Source: Girardinichthys multiradiatus
Lineage: Eukaryota > Chordata > Actinopteri > Cyprinodontiformes > Goodeidae
DNA: 64,000 nucleotides
Direction: 5' to 3'
Assembly (NCBI RefSeq): GCF_021462225.1
Contig: NC_061800.1
Coordinates: 1,240,001-1,304,000 of the forward strand
Positions 22,031 through 33,585 of the stretch are shown in pieces. The translations under genes and the position numbers were made by a program. Numbering within the stretch: the stretch's first letter is position 1; each line of letters starts with the position of its first letter. Below the pieces are notes generated by a model. That model did no database searches, was not told the DNA's origin, and saw only the letters and a program-made list of their open reading frames with translations.

Positions 22031-22437
22031 TCATTAATTCTCCCCACTGGCCAAACTCATGAGAAACTCAACGACTTAAGCTTGCAAGGTAGGAAGACTT
22101 GCAAAGTTTTACTTTACCGATGAAAGACGTGGATTTAACATGTAACCAAGAAAAACGGAGATTTTCCAAGGAGACGAAATTTTCCTCTTTGTTTTTGTTC
22201 CAGTTGACTGCTGACGGTCCATCATATTTTTCCCCTTTTGCCAAAGGAGGAAGGCCGGCTGTCTTTGAGTTTTTTACGGACGCGTAACAAACTCCCCCCC
22301 TCTGTCCCTCTGATCCAGAGAAGACGACACCAAGTAATCCCATTTTGTTTTTATTTCTATTAGAAATAGCTTGGGCAGGATAGAGTAGGATTTTGGAGCG
22401 ATTTAGAATCGCCACTTATAGTCCAATGTGTTCTAAG

Positions 22438-23212
22438 TGTCAGGGTTCTGGGTTTTTCTGTGTGTGTGTGTTTCTGTTCACTTTGTTTTTAGCTTTCAGA
22501 TGGTTCCAGAGTTTTTTCAGGTGCACGGGGTGACAGGTCTGACTGATCTGCTGATTGCCTTGAGGAGTATTTAAGCAGGAGGCTGTCAGCACTTCGATGC
22601 CAGTGTTTGCCTTCAGTGGTAACAAACCTAGCCACTACCCAAGCTATGCTTCGTTCCATGAGTCTTTGCTGACATTGTGTTTGATTTTTCGCAGGCTGAA
22701 ACCTGAACCTTGTTTATCTTCGTTGAGCTTTGTCTTTGCCTCCAGTGATTTCCTGGACGCTCAAGTTTACCTACATTTTGTGGATTACATTCTGGATTTC
22801 ATGTTTTGGATTAAGCTGGCAGCTTCCTGGAAATTCCCGACTTCTGAACCAAGGCAGCGGTGTACCCTGTCCAAGTACCTGAACATTGAACTCTCTCATG
22901 AACTCACCAGTATTCACTTCCAAGCTCGTACTGAAGCATCTGGACAACCTAGCTTCGCACACCCAGGTTCTGACTCCCTCCACCCCTGGCAACCTGACGG
23001 CATTTACTTAGTAAGACACTTTCTTGTTTACAAGTATCGTTTTCATTAACACCGTTCCCTATTTCACCAGTTCTCTTCCCTTCTCTTTCAGTTGGCAAAT
23101 TTACCCATTCATGTCCCTGTGTTCACGTACTGTAAATAAACACCATTACACTTTCAGCTTGTTTCCTGAGAGTGTTCTCTGTATATGGGTCAGTGCTATA
23201 TCGAAAATGACA
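22438..23212 (+). mobile_element. Solo LTR, 775 bp, probably Gypsy-type
   Basis: It starts TGTCAGGGTTCTG and ends AAAATGACA, with CTAAG on both sides (22433-22437 and 23213-23217) as a 5-bp target duplication. Inside are a TATTTAAG TATA-like motif near 22568 and an AATAAA signal near 23137. No internal coding region is present, so it is a solo LTR. The frames within it are not genes. Confidence 0.85.
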
Positions 23213-23217
23213 CTAAG

Positions 23218-25363
23218 TTGTATGTGCATGCAATGTCTTATTGAAACTTTGATTGCTGTTGGACTCTGAAGCCGCCGCGCTTTGAAGCTGTGTGTGTCTC
23301 ACTGTGTTTGAACACCTGAGCACAGACTAAGGTGAACTTAAAGTTGGACTGCTAGAACCTCATGGTGGAATACTCACTATTCCTTTGTCTTCACTCTTCG
23401 TGTTCCACTGGTTGCCGCCTTAAAGTTTTATGACCCTTTGTGTTTTACTGAGCTCCAACGTTGGGGGTTTTATGACGGGAGCCTGGTGGAGGCCGCTCCC
23501 AAAGCTTTGCTCAGTACTATATTTTCTCTTGTTTTTGCCATAACTGCTGATTTGACTTTCATACACACTCAATGCTGTTTTATCTTGTTTAGTTAGTTAT
23601 TTTACCCCTTTTGTGTAGAACTTTGCATGCTTGATTAGGTGAAGATTATTGAATCAGAATAGCGAGGTGTATGAGGGCTGTTGATTTAATAAATGTTCAT
23701 GTAGATAAAGATAAAGCGTTTGTCTTTATTTTGAGCAAGAGGGATTTGTCTGTCAAAATAAGGTCAAAGTTCCCCCACCTTCGGTGAAGCGGTTGATTAA
23801 ACAGTGACATCTAGTAATAGTTATCAATTATTACTGAGAATTGAATAACTGTAAATATCAGGGGCTTTGAGCCATAATTACAACACCAGAGGTCATCTCT
23901 GATTTCAATACGTAGGTAATAATGTTTGTTTAAGAAATTTATATTTTTCAAATTATGATTTTAAATTATAATTCTTGATAAATATTAATTAATCAATTGC
24001 CATAATTCTTACAACTTTCAATAATAATCTTGTGGGAGGAACAAATTCTTGGATCAGATTCAAACTATTTCATTGACCTTAATGGTGGGGTAATACAATC
24101 TGACAGTCTATGCTTTACCCTTGCTTAGTTAGTATGTAAATTTGTATTTAGTGTAATGTAATATCACACAATGTAAAAGTCAGAAAGTACAGGTGTAACA
24201 AACCAAGAGGAAAATTAATAACAGCAAATACAAATTCATTAATGTTTAATATAAGACTTAAACAACGCTTTGGACAGAGCAGCAGAAAGCCTTGCTGAAC
24301 ACCGCAGCCAGATCAGACCAGAGGCTGTAGAGATAAATTGCTAAATGTGCTAAAAAGTTTCACTAAAATCAATTAAATTCAGTTTTCTGTTTACAAAATA
24401 CAGAATAACCAAATATCTCTCAATCTTAAAAGAGAGAGGGAAAAGAGGAAAATAATTTACAAATAATCCAATTCATACTATGACTGAGCAATATAACTGA
24501 ACTTTGTTTATAAATCACTTGAGGACTAATAAAGTATTTTTGAAATTGAAAGTGAATTAAAATAAGTTACATTAAACAGCTACTGATCTTTTCCAAGTCA
24601 AAACAGTGATGGCCATGACGAGTTCTCTCCCTAGCAAAATAATTTACTGCCTCGTGAGCTCCAACTAGATGATAAATACAATTTATCTTTATAAAGGCTG
24701 ATAAGATATCGAAGATGTTAAAATGGGACAAATTAAAAAGCTCAAACCAACCAGACATTTTAAACAAATTAATATTGCATTTGAGCAACACTGCAATGGG
24801 AATTAGGAGTTTCACAAAGTCAAAACTTGCAAAATCACTCACGCCCCACTCAATAAGTCATGTTCAAAGGGGGGCGGAGGAGATCCTGAGAAGGTGTATA
24901 AATAATGTTAGTAGACAAGTCAGGTTATTACAAAACACACTTGGTATTTAACAGAACTGTTTCACTGTTAATGTTTTTACCTTAAAAAGCTGAAGAACTG
25001 ATATTAGAATAGTCTCTTTGAGTTTCTAAGCAAATTTAGTGATCAGACTGGTTACACTGAAAATAATCAAATAAGTAACCATGCGGGATCAGAAACAGAT
25101 CAATTAACTGTTGGTAGGAAATTCATACATATCTTTGCATTCAGTTTTAATCTATGACTTTCATTGTATCTTGAATCTTTTATTGTTTGTTTAAAATGTT
25201 TTTTTTTTTTTTATTTAATTCATGGGAATCTTATTTTTGTATGAACTAAATGTGAATTACTTTACAGGTTTGTTGGTAATTAATTTCCTTACTTTGTTTC
25301 TTTCTGCATAGGAATAGGTTCATGTCCGACGTTACCATGATCTTCTTTGAAACTGTCACCTAT
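23218..25363. other. Non-coding AT-rich stretch
   Basis: No gene is recognised. The first 500 bp contain an AATAAA-type signal near 23690 and may be the end of the LTR-like unit beginning near 21.9 kb. The 24.5-25.0 kb part has short overlapping frames on both strands without protein-like features. Confidence 0.35.
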
Positions 25364-25765
25364 TGTCAGAGTTAGAAAGCTGATAAATACAGACAAGTAT
25401 ATAATAAGACAGAAGTGAACCAAATAAGTTTGACTTGCAAGGGTGAGACAGTCCTCTGCCAGAACAGCGACTTCCTTCTCACAAAGGGAGAAATCCTTGC
25501 ACCAGCCTTTTGTTTACAACTCACATTCCTACAAGCAAAATGCGGGAATTGGTTCAGCCAATTCTTACAGAGATTTCAACCTAAAAGTGTAGTCATTCCC
25601 ATATATGGTATAAGCTTGTCCAATCCAGACCGCATTCCTTAACCTTCCACAAACACTTTTTCACACAAAAAAATAAATCATAGGAATCATCCTAACTATA
25701 GTAGAACTTCAGACATAAACATGATTTAAACTGAACAATGATAACTTACATACATTTTTCCAACA
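25364..25765 (-). repeat. ERV4 3' LTR
   Basis: Read on the minus strand it starts TGTTGGAAAAATGTATG and ends TCTAACTCTGACA. It is preceded by the purine tract AACAGGAGGAAAT. Its start resembles that of the ERV1/ERV2 LTRs, but the body differs. Confidence 0.8.
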
Positions 25766-25851
25766 ATTTCCTCCTGTTTATTATTGGTTAGTTTAATATC
25801 ACATCCATGTATACACTTCCAAAAGGCTTTATGCATACACCTCATTAAACA

Positions 25852-27235
25852 TTAAACTATTGTTAAGTTTAGTGACTTCTCTTCCATAATGTCATCATAG
25901 TCTTGGTTCTCGTCCAGAAGTTGGTAATCCTGGGACAACATTGTATCAAAAATTCCTCCAACCATCCTTAATATCATTGCTCTGATACAATGAACAACAC
26001 ACAGAGTAAAAAAGGCAGACAACAATAACACAGCAATGACAGGGGTCATGATTTTCAAAAACAGTTGCCACCACGGTCCAGAAGTAAGCCACGAAAAAAA
26101 GCTTCCTCGGCTGGGATGGACAACCTGCTGCATACCCCTTTTCATTTCATTTAATTGGCATATAGCATTGCTCAGTGTGTCCATCTCCATCGTTGGTCTC
26201 ATCAGGGATGTAGGTGCAGCAGGTCTCGTTCAGGAAAGCGCAAACTCCCCCAACCGAAGCCGTCAGCAGGTCCAACACCATCCTGTTCTGCAACACCACG
26301 GTTTGAAGAGTTGTGACTTCTGTGGACAGTCCTGTAAGAGCTTTTGTGGTTGCATTAACAAACAGTCCCATTTGATAATCTATAGTTTCTAATCTAAGCA
26401 TGTTCTTTCCTACTCCCAACCATGGGAATAAACTTAGAAAAATCTTATTTCCTGTTGATCTATGCTTGAATTCCTCAGGAACATCTGATCCCCACACACT
26501 GTCATGTGGCTTTACACGGATTAGTTCTCTCTTACTCCTATTTAGGGAAGGTTGAACTGAAATGACATAAGTGTGATCAGTGACATAAACAGGTGCACAA
26601 ACACCACTCCAACCTGGAGGCAACTACAAATAAATGGCAGTTCCACACATCCAGTGAAATCCATCTTTTGCATAAATGCCCTTTAGATCATGGACCTTTC
26701 CCCCAGGTTCAGCTTGGTGGGAAGGATACTAGTAAGTCGTGTTACACATGCACATTGGAATAGTCCGCACTGGGATGGAACCAGTGCCTACGACACAATG
26801 AGAAAAATAGGAACCTGCAAGAAGCTCCACATAGTTGGACACAGGAGTTGTAACATTAAACTGTTTAAACTTTGTAACAGTACAGTTGTAAAATGTTACA
26901 TTACCCATTACCATGCGGAAACTGGTACTGGCACCAGATACGCTGTTTCTGATAAAACACTCATCTCTTGGCACTGGTACTGGTCTAGCTGTCAACGTGG
27001 GCTGGTTGGAAGAGATAGGAAGTTCAGTACATACATAACAACCAGAAATGTTTCTGGACTTGGTTACAATTTTTGTATATTGGTACCAGCTGTTAGTCTC
27101 AAATAAGTAATTTATATCTTGTATAAACATTTTATGGAAATCTTCATTTATCCACCTCATTAATTTCTGGAAATTATGAGATTGTGGAAATGTCTGGCAT
27201 ATTATTAACACAATCAGGGAACACATGATAAACAA
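25852..27235 (-). pseudogene. ERV4 env, nearly full length with few lesions
   Basis: The minus-strand frame from 27235 begins with a hydrophobic signal peptide (MFIMCSLIVLIICQ). The surface subunit has several N-glycosylation sites and a CYVC (C-x-x-C) motif. A furin-like RSKRE lies near residue 230, before the transmembrane subunit. That subunit carries the CX6CC motif in VCAFLNETCC, a membrane anchor around 26000-26050 (VIAVLLLSAFFTLCVVHCI) and an acidic tail ending at 25852. Breaks are an in-frame stop at about 26730, another near 26625 and one frameshift near 26190. It is a class-I envelope, non-functional as it stands. Confidence 0.88.
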
Positions 27236-27239
27236 ACTA

Positions 27240-28328
27240 AATGTTTCAACAACATCTTTCCTTTAGATTTACCTGTCAGTCTCTCTCTCACACCTAAGGG
27301 CTGGAAAGGATCGTTGGTTTCTTCACTGACGTTGAGACGAAGCCTCCACTAGATGGCGACAACCCCTTTGTAGTCAGACTTTATCACATCCCAGCTTGTG
27401 GGTGGAAAGACTGACAGGCTCACCTCTTTACAGTGTGCTTTGGATTTTCACAGCAGTAGGAGTTGTCAATAACAATTGGAATGGACCCTCCCACTTTGGA
27501 TCAGACCACGTTTCCTTCTTAATGGTCTTAATCAGCACCGATCACCTTCTTTCACGTCACCAGGAACCTGTAGGGCTTCAGAAACATCATTTGGCAGATT
27601 ATTAACATTTTGTATGTCTCTAGTCTGTAATATCTTCCTCATGTAGTCTACCAACGTTACATCTTGTTGTGGATCTTTTAGGTCTTTTTGTAGATCAGGA
27701 ATATAATAAGGTCTGCCATGTATTATTTCAAAACGTTTTAGTCCACCTTGAGCATATTAAGTTTTACTATATCTAAACATTCAACCTAATTTATTTGTTT
27801 CTTACTTTTAACTGTCCCATTTGTTCTATCTATTTGTTCTACCAACCCTGCACTTTGGGTATGATAGCTACAATGTGTTTTCAGGTCAGTCTTAAAACAT
27901 TTACCAAGTTCTTATGTGACTTTGTTAACAAAATGTGTTCCATTATCACAATAAATCCTTCTTGGAATTCCAAATTTACATAGCCCCTTTTGCCACCGTT
28001 ATAGCATCTGGTCCTCTGCAAGGAAAGATTTCCTTGGGAATTATGTTTCAGACATGTCAAACAAGATGCACAAAAAAAATTTCTAGCAAGTATTAAGTCC
28101 ATATGTAGTCAATTGTTTGTTCACTAGGCCAATCATCCCCCCTGTTGACACATGGCCCTGCCCATGGCTCACATTTGCAACCCATTGAAACATTGATTTA
28201 GGTAATATCGGCTTTCCTTCAGGGCATCTAGTAATCCCTTCACGCTTACACTCAACTAATTTAGCTGGTAACAGCACAACATCTAATAATTTCAGTAATA
28301 ACTCTGCATTTTTCCACTGTGCTACCAA
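27240..28328 (-). pseudogene. ERV4 integrase remnant (plus end of RNase H linker)
   Basis: The minus strand shows the zinc-binding domain: GKPILPKSMFQW and SHGQGHVSTGG (His pair) near 28150-28210, then CASCLTCLKH (C-x2-C) near 28050-28070. Across frame changes it then shows CDN/HF-type core motifs near 27940 and a G-L-V-E-Q segment near 27840, and finally a W-E/R-x-P-type C-terminal piece near 27480. Stops and frameshifts are frequent. Confidence 0.75.
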
Positions 28329-28330
28329 TT

Positions 28331-28686
28331 ATACCTTTATTTTATTTCTTTGCATACATATGCGATGTCCAAGATGTTAATAAAACCTGTATGGTGTCAT
28401 GATAGATAGGGTTAAATAAAATTACATTGGATGTTTCCTACTGTTGAGGTAAAATAATGCTATCCCTGATATCCTTGCGGCCTCAACCTCTCCCAGTCCG
28501 GATGTTGTGAGAAAGAACAGATGAAGAGCAGGAAATTAAGATTAACACAAGTTTAATTTGGAAGATAATAAATCCAATGATTTCTAATGCAAAATGAATA
28601 CATACAGAATAACACAAAGACACAAAATTTACATAAGGCCTTATGGAGAGAGATCGCAGGTTTTCAGCAAAGCATGGCTATCTTTA
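28331..28686. other. Short non-coding stretch
   Basis: No gene or repeat end was recognised between the ERV4 remnant and the L2 insertion. Confidence 0.35.
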
Positions 28687-29598
28687 GAATCAGAATCAGA
28701 ATCAGAAAAGCTTTATTGCCAAGTACGTTTTTGGACATACAAGGAATTTGTTTTGGCGTAGTCGGTGCAATACAGTACAAGTTAAACAGTACAAACATAT
28801 CTACAATATAATATAAATATAAGTGCACAGTTTTAAGTGAGTGAGAGTAAATATAGAGCAGTATAAGATGCAAGAGCAATACAACAGTGCAGGTGATCAT
28901 TGTGCAAGTAAAGCAGTGCAAGTAAGCAGGAGTCCAAGCTGAGCGTTAATGTAACGCATAGAGTTACAGGTTACAGGTGTCCTGTCAGCAAAAAAAGGGG
29001 GGGTGTGGGGGAAAGGGGGAATGTCAGGGTGGTTTCCGGGCTTTGTTAACCAGGCTGGTGGCAGATGGGAAAAAACTGTTCTTGTGGCGTGAGGTTTTGG
29101 TCCGGATGGACCGCAGCCTCCTGCCAGAGGGGAGAGTCTCAAAGAGTCTGTGACCGGGGTGGGAGGGATCAGCCAGAATCTTCCCTGCCCGCTTCAGGGT
29201 CCTGGAGGTGTACAGTTCCTGGAGCGACAGTAGACTGCAGCCAATCACCTTCTCAGCAGACCGAATGACACGCTGCAGCCTGCCCTTATCCTTGGCTGTA
29301 GCAACGGCGTACCAGATGGTGATGGAGGAGGTGAGGATGGACTCAATGATGGCTGTGTAGAAGTGCACCATCATAGTCTTTGGCAGGTTGAATTTCTTCA
29401 GCTGCCGCAGGAAGAACATCCTCTGTTGGGCTTTCTTGATGAGGGAGCTGATGTTTGGCTCCCACTTGAGATCCTGGGAGATGATGGTTCCCAGGAAGCG
29501 GAAAGATTCCACAGTGTCAATTGTGGAGTCACAGAGGGTGATGGGGGCAGGTGGGGCTGGGTTCTGCCTGAAGTTCACAACCATCTCCACCCAGATGT
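28687..29598 (-). mobile_element. 5'-truncated L2-type LINE, 3' 0.9 kb
   Basis: It ends on the minus strand in AATAAAGC followed by TTCTGATTCTGATTCTGATT, the tail of fish L2 elements. The coding part 29590-29024 (188 codons, stop at 29024) is the C-terminal part of the reverse transcriptase polyprotein, ending in the FFPSATSLVNKARKPP stretch. It differs from the copy at 45.9-46.46 kb by a single residue noted by eye. It is truncated just upstream of the VNFRQNPAPPAP stretch, the usual result of incomplete target-primed reverse transcription. Confidence 0.9.
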
Positions 29599-30800
29599 CT
29601 CTGTCATTACAAGTTCCAGAACATCTTTATACAGTTGACTTCAAAGCTTACTGACTATGCCTACCCCTTTTTGCAGTCTGGTGTTGTAAATCAGCCAACC
29701 ACCCTTGTGGTATCTATACCATGGCCAAAAGTTGACATTTATTGCTTTATTGTCCCTACAGCCAGCTTTTACTGCTTACAGCTGCAGAGAACCCCTGCTC
29801 CATCCTGACTCCTGCTGTGATCTATGATCTCTCCTCAAGGCTCACTCATGTTAAATCTCAGTTTAATGTTCCCACATGCAAACTAAACTAATATCATGAA
29901 AGTACATTATCTTAATTCTCAACAGTACAAACATTTCCGTTTGGCCATGATAAAGTTGCTCTCTTTCAATCATCTGGTTCCATAACAATTTTCTTTTGTG
30001 GTATTCATCAGCAAGATTATCACAACTCTGAACAATCTATTCTAATCTATCTTTTTTTTTAATTAAATGCAGTAAGTTCTCATTATATTTAAGAATGAGG
30101 TCACTCTTTTTGTTAGTTTCTATTATTTTAATAATGCTTGGTTTACTTTAGGTGTCATTGGTCCAAAACAAAAACTAACTCCACATCCGCTTAGAAGGCT
30201 TAATAAACTTGATGAACACAAAAATGAAGAGCATGTTATGTCTTATAATCTTAGTTTGTCTTACCCAGTTTTATAAACACACCGTACAGTTTCAGCCAGC
30301 TATAGAACTTCCATTTTAATTACACTTTGTATTTATTTCAAGTAACTAAAGTTTGTTTCAATTAACTCAAGTTTTTTTCTATTTCAGTCCAGTACTTCTG
30401 TTAAGGTACATTTCACCTTGTGTTAAATTTGAATCTAGTTTGATCATTCTGAACCTGACCTGAAAAAGTCCAAACATCTGTTAAAATCCTTTTGTTTTAC
30501 CATAAAGAACTGACCTAATATTATTATGGTACTGTTGAGGATCAGACCTGCTCTTGTATTCTTTAATTATTATTGTGCACATATACCCTCATTTTTTAAT
30601 AACATGAAACAGACATTCATTTCACAAAAACAGACAAACAAAATGTACAGACAATGGCCCCATAAAAGTTTGATTACTCTGTTTGTTAAAGAATTGCGAA
30701 AAATTGAGGACAGGTCAATGAACTTTCTTATGTTTATCGGTATTTTCAATACAGGTAGAATCGTTGCTATCTATATGATTTTGGAAAAATTCTGGAAACC
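29599..30800. other. Non-coding stretch, no recognised gene
   Basis: AT-rich, with short frames of no recognisable content. Nothing repeat-like was identified by eye. Confidence 0.35.
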
Positions 30801-31189
30801 TGTTAGGGTTTGAAAACTTTTGTATTGTTTATCACTCATGTCTGCTCTAAGTGCTTTTCCCTCCTTACATGTCACAGGAAGGGAGATGGGGACAAGAATG
30901 AGTTGTGCTTTTATGCTTTTATTACCAGCATCTGGGGGCTATTCACCAGGTCCCCACTTCCCACTTCCTCTGTTTGGTTATAATCAAGACACATGAACCC
31001 TAACCTTTTTGACCCCACACACACACACACACCCTGAATGTTTGTTGAACGGTGTGTGACCCAGCATGTATAAATAAAGAGAGAGGGGTGCTAATACTTT
31101 GTAGTTTGTATTGCACAGCTACCCTTGCCGCAAGTAAAACTGACTCTGTGTCGTTCCTTACCTCTGAGTTGACTAAATAATACCTATCA
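30801..31189 (+). repeat. ERV3 5' LTR
   Basis: It starts TGTTAGGG and ends in a degenerate ACCTATCA. It matches the LTR at 2965-3375 along its length. A TATAAATAAAG element near 31069 doubles as TATA or poly(A) signal. A primer site follows directly, which makes this a 5' LTR. Confidence 0.88.
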
Positions 31190-31195
31190 TTAATT

Positions 31196-31212
31196 TGGTC
31201 CTTCGAGCCGGA
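31196..31212 (+). promoter_or_regulatory. ERV3 primer-binding site, tRNA-Tyr
   Basis: TGGTCCTTCGAGCCGGA is the exact reverse complement of the last 17 nt of vertebrate tRNA-Tyr including CCA (tRNA sequence from memory). It sits 6 nt after the LTR. Confidence 0.8.
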
Positions 31213-32040
31213 GATTATAAGAACTAAACTGATTTTATCTTTCTTTGCAGTGACTGGCGGATCTCCGGGAACAGCCTGACATCGAGTTAAGCTCTGCTGC
31301 ACAGCCACATCTAGGCCTGGTGGCTGAAAGTCTCGGTGCGTGACGTTCGCATCTGGCAGGTGGGTTATCGTCTTGCTCGACGCCGGGTGACTCTGGGGGT
31401 CCGACAGAGTCACCTAGAAGTCAACTCCGAGGTGAGATAGCTTTAAAATACAGTACATGAGATAAGAGTAAGCACTATATAAATAAAAGAAGAAAAGTAC
31501 TTAAAAGTTGTTGGTAGTGTGTCGCCATAAGGACACTGCATTGGAAAGGTTTTATGTCGCCGGAAAGAAATAGCGATAAATTTAGGTAATGATCTCGCCG
31601 TAAGGAGATTAGAAACGACTAGGTGGTTCCACCGTAAAGTGAAACTGGATAATTTGGTTGGTAACATTTCGCAGGAAGGAAATTAAATTAAATGTTGAAT
31701 AATAAGGGAGCTCATAAACTAAACTAGGTCTAATACATATTGCTGAAGGGACATAAATATGTTAAAATACTAACTGTGTGAGTGTTGTTTTGTGTGTTTG
31801 GAAGACTAAGCATTTTGGAAGAATCATAGCAAGATTCTGCTGGTCTTGTGTTTTCTTTTGCCCAGAATAGAAAGACGTATTGGTGATTCTTGGAGATAAA
31901 GGTCGGGTTTAATCCCAGAAAATTAACACCGCTGCGAATTAGTCGCAGTAGAAGGGCGTGTTAATGTCCTCTCCTTGAATCTCATGCCAGTGAATTTCTA
32001 TCTGGGACATTTATAGTATTGTGAACTAAAATTAAACATC

Positions 32041-32985
32041 ATGGGGAAGAAACAAAGTAAACTAATTAACTTGGAAGGGGATGTAAAGTTTATGGAGAAT
32101 TATGTAAAAGGAGCAGGTATGATCTGTCATAGATGGAACAAAAAACATGGTTTCTTGGGTAAACTAAATATTAACAATATCTTAAAATTACAAAGGGATT
32201 TAAAATTAGAAATAATGAATACCAAGAAACCAACTAAAAAGGAAAAGAGAAAGGTCGAGTATAAATTCTCAGACAAATGGCTGGAACAAAGTAAATTAAG
32301 AAACATTCAGAGGCAAGATAAGGAGGAGAAACGAAAGGAGAAACTGACAGCTGCAGTCTTGGTGCGCCCACATGAGGAAACAGTGGTCGCATCCAGATAG
32401 CGAGGAGTGCAGCCCCCTGCCGAGCAGGAAGCATGCCAGGAGGCTGCAGCACAACAAATTGCAGGAGAGATAGAAGGAGCTGTAGCAGTTCCTAAAACTC
32501 CTAAAAGTAAGCAAGAAAAATTAAGCAATCCTTTTAAAACAGAAGAACAGAGCTCTTCTAGTGAGTCCTGGTCTCCTAATTCCTGGTGGGACACAGGAGT
32601 GCGAACTAGGAGTAAATATAAGAAAACAATTCCCAGCATATACCCAGGCGAAGCCTTAATGGCTCACGAACAGAAATGTCATCCATCTGAAATAAATTTC
32701 GAGGAAGACACATTTCCTTTAGTTGAGGTAGCCAATCCAAACGTACGTGACGCTAATCACCGACAGCCGCCAACTATTCTAGTATATAGACCATGGACAC
32801 AGGAAGACAAAACTGCTGCTTTAAAAAGTTTTCACATCGATACAGGAAGTAGTAGAGGAGTTTTTAGCAGCTATTACAGAACTCAGAGGAAGCTTCCATC
32901 TTAATGGCAGAGAGATGCTCCAGTGTTTTACCCAGCTGTTTGGCCATCAGTTTGTTTCACGTATTCACTCAGATCTTTATATTAT
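32041..32985 (+). pseudogene. ERV3 gag, matrix and first part of capsid
   Basis: The frame starts MGKKQSK, a myristoylation-type N-terminus followed by basic residues. A single stop at 32398 separates the first 119 codons from 32407-32904 in the same frame (PPAEQEACQEAAA and onward). A Pro- and acid-rich middle and the start of capsid (PTILVYRPWTQEDKTAALKS) follow. Near 32855 a frameshift leads to a second frame that continues capsid (LRGSFHLNGREMLQCF). At about 32985 the gag sequence stops and continues on the other strand (next entry). Confidence 0.8.
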
Positions 32986-33585
32986 ACCAGTAGGTGAAGT
33001 TATTAGTATGTCATGTAGACTGACATTTACTTTTGCACTTGGAGAGGATCTCTGCTTATCCATGTATGCTGCTGCAATGTCTATCATTTCTTCATCTTCA
33101 TCATGAGTATTATCTATAGTGTACCCTCTATCATCTAGTCATAGTTGACTGGGGTGCCCATTTGGACAGTTTCTAGCCCAATGACCATGATGTCCACAAG
33201 CCCCGCATGCATCATCTCTTCCGGCATCTCCCCCTCTCACTTGCCTCCATCCACGCCCCTAAGGCCTCCTCTTCCTCTGAAATCAGTAGGGGGTTGTTTT
33301 TTCTTTCCACTGACCACCTTTTCAACATGCATTGCCCAGTTCTGCCAACTGCTGACCAAGCAGGTGGTTAGATCAATATTATGTTTTGTGACCCAGTTAC
33401 GAATCTTAGGTAAATAATTTTCCTGGAAGTCATTTTTTAACTGCTGTTGATAGGGACTGTCATCAACATTATCGGGTTGCAGTCCACTATTACTTTTAAA
33501 CACTTATTCCATTCTCATTCTGTACTCAATGATTGGCTCCCCTATTTTCTGTTTAGTCTGGTGAATGATGGCATAATGATGGTAT
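32985..33585 (-). pseudogene. ERV3 gag 3' part (capsid end, nucleocapsid), inverted
   Basis: The minus strand encodes QKIGEPIIEYRMRME, a major-homology-like capsid end. A linker with many Lys/Gln residues follows, then the zinc knuckle CGACGHHGHWARNC (CX2CX4HX4C) near 33160-33205. The next acidic stretch DEDEEMIDIAAAYMDKQ leads toward protease. It is in opposite orientation to the matrix/capsid half immediately upstream, so the simplest reading is an in-place inversion of about 0.6 kb. Confidence 0.75.

Larger units (their letters stand above)
25364..28330 (-). mobile_element. ERV4: 5'-truncated provirus (3' LTR, env, integrase remnant)
   Basis: On the minus strand the order is integrase remnant, env, polypurine tract, LTR. 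The 5' half (gag, protease, RT, 5' LTR) is absent beyond about 28.33 kb. The integrase core motifs that ERV1 and ERV2 have lost are still visible here. Confidence 0.85.

Noticed and set aside
22597..23049. 150-codon frame in the solo LTR
   Set aside because: It lies wholly inside a solo LTR with target duplication and has no recognisable domain.
31196..31212. tRNA gene at the tRNA-Tyr-like match
   Set aside because: Only the last 17 nt of a tRNA are complementary and it sits next to an LTR, so it is a primer site, not a tRNA gene.
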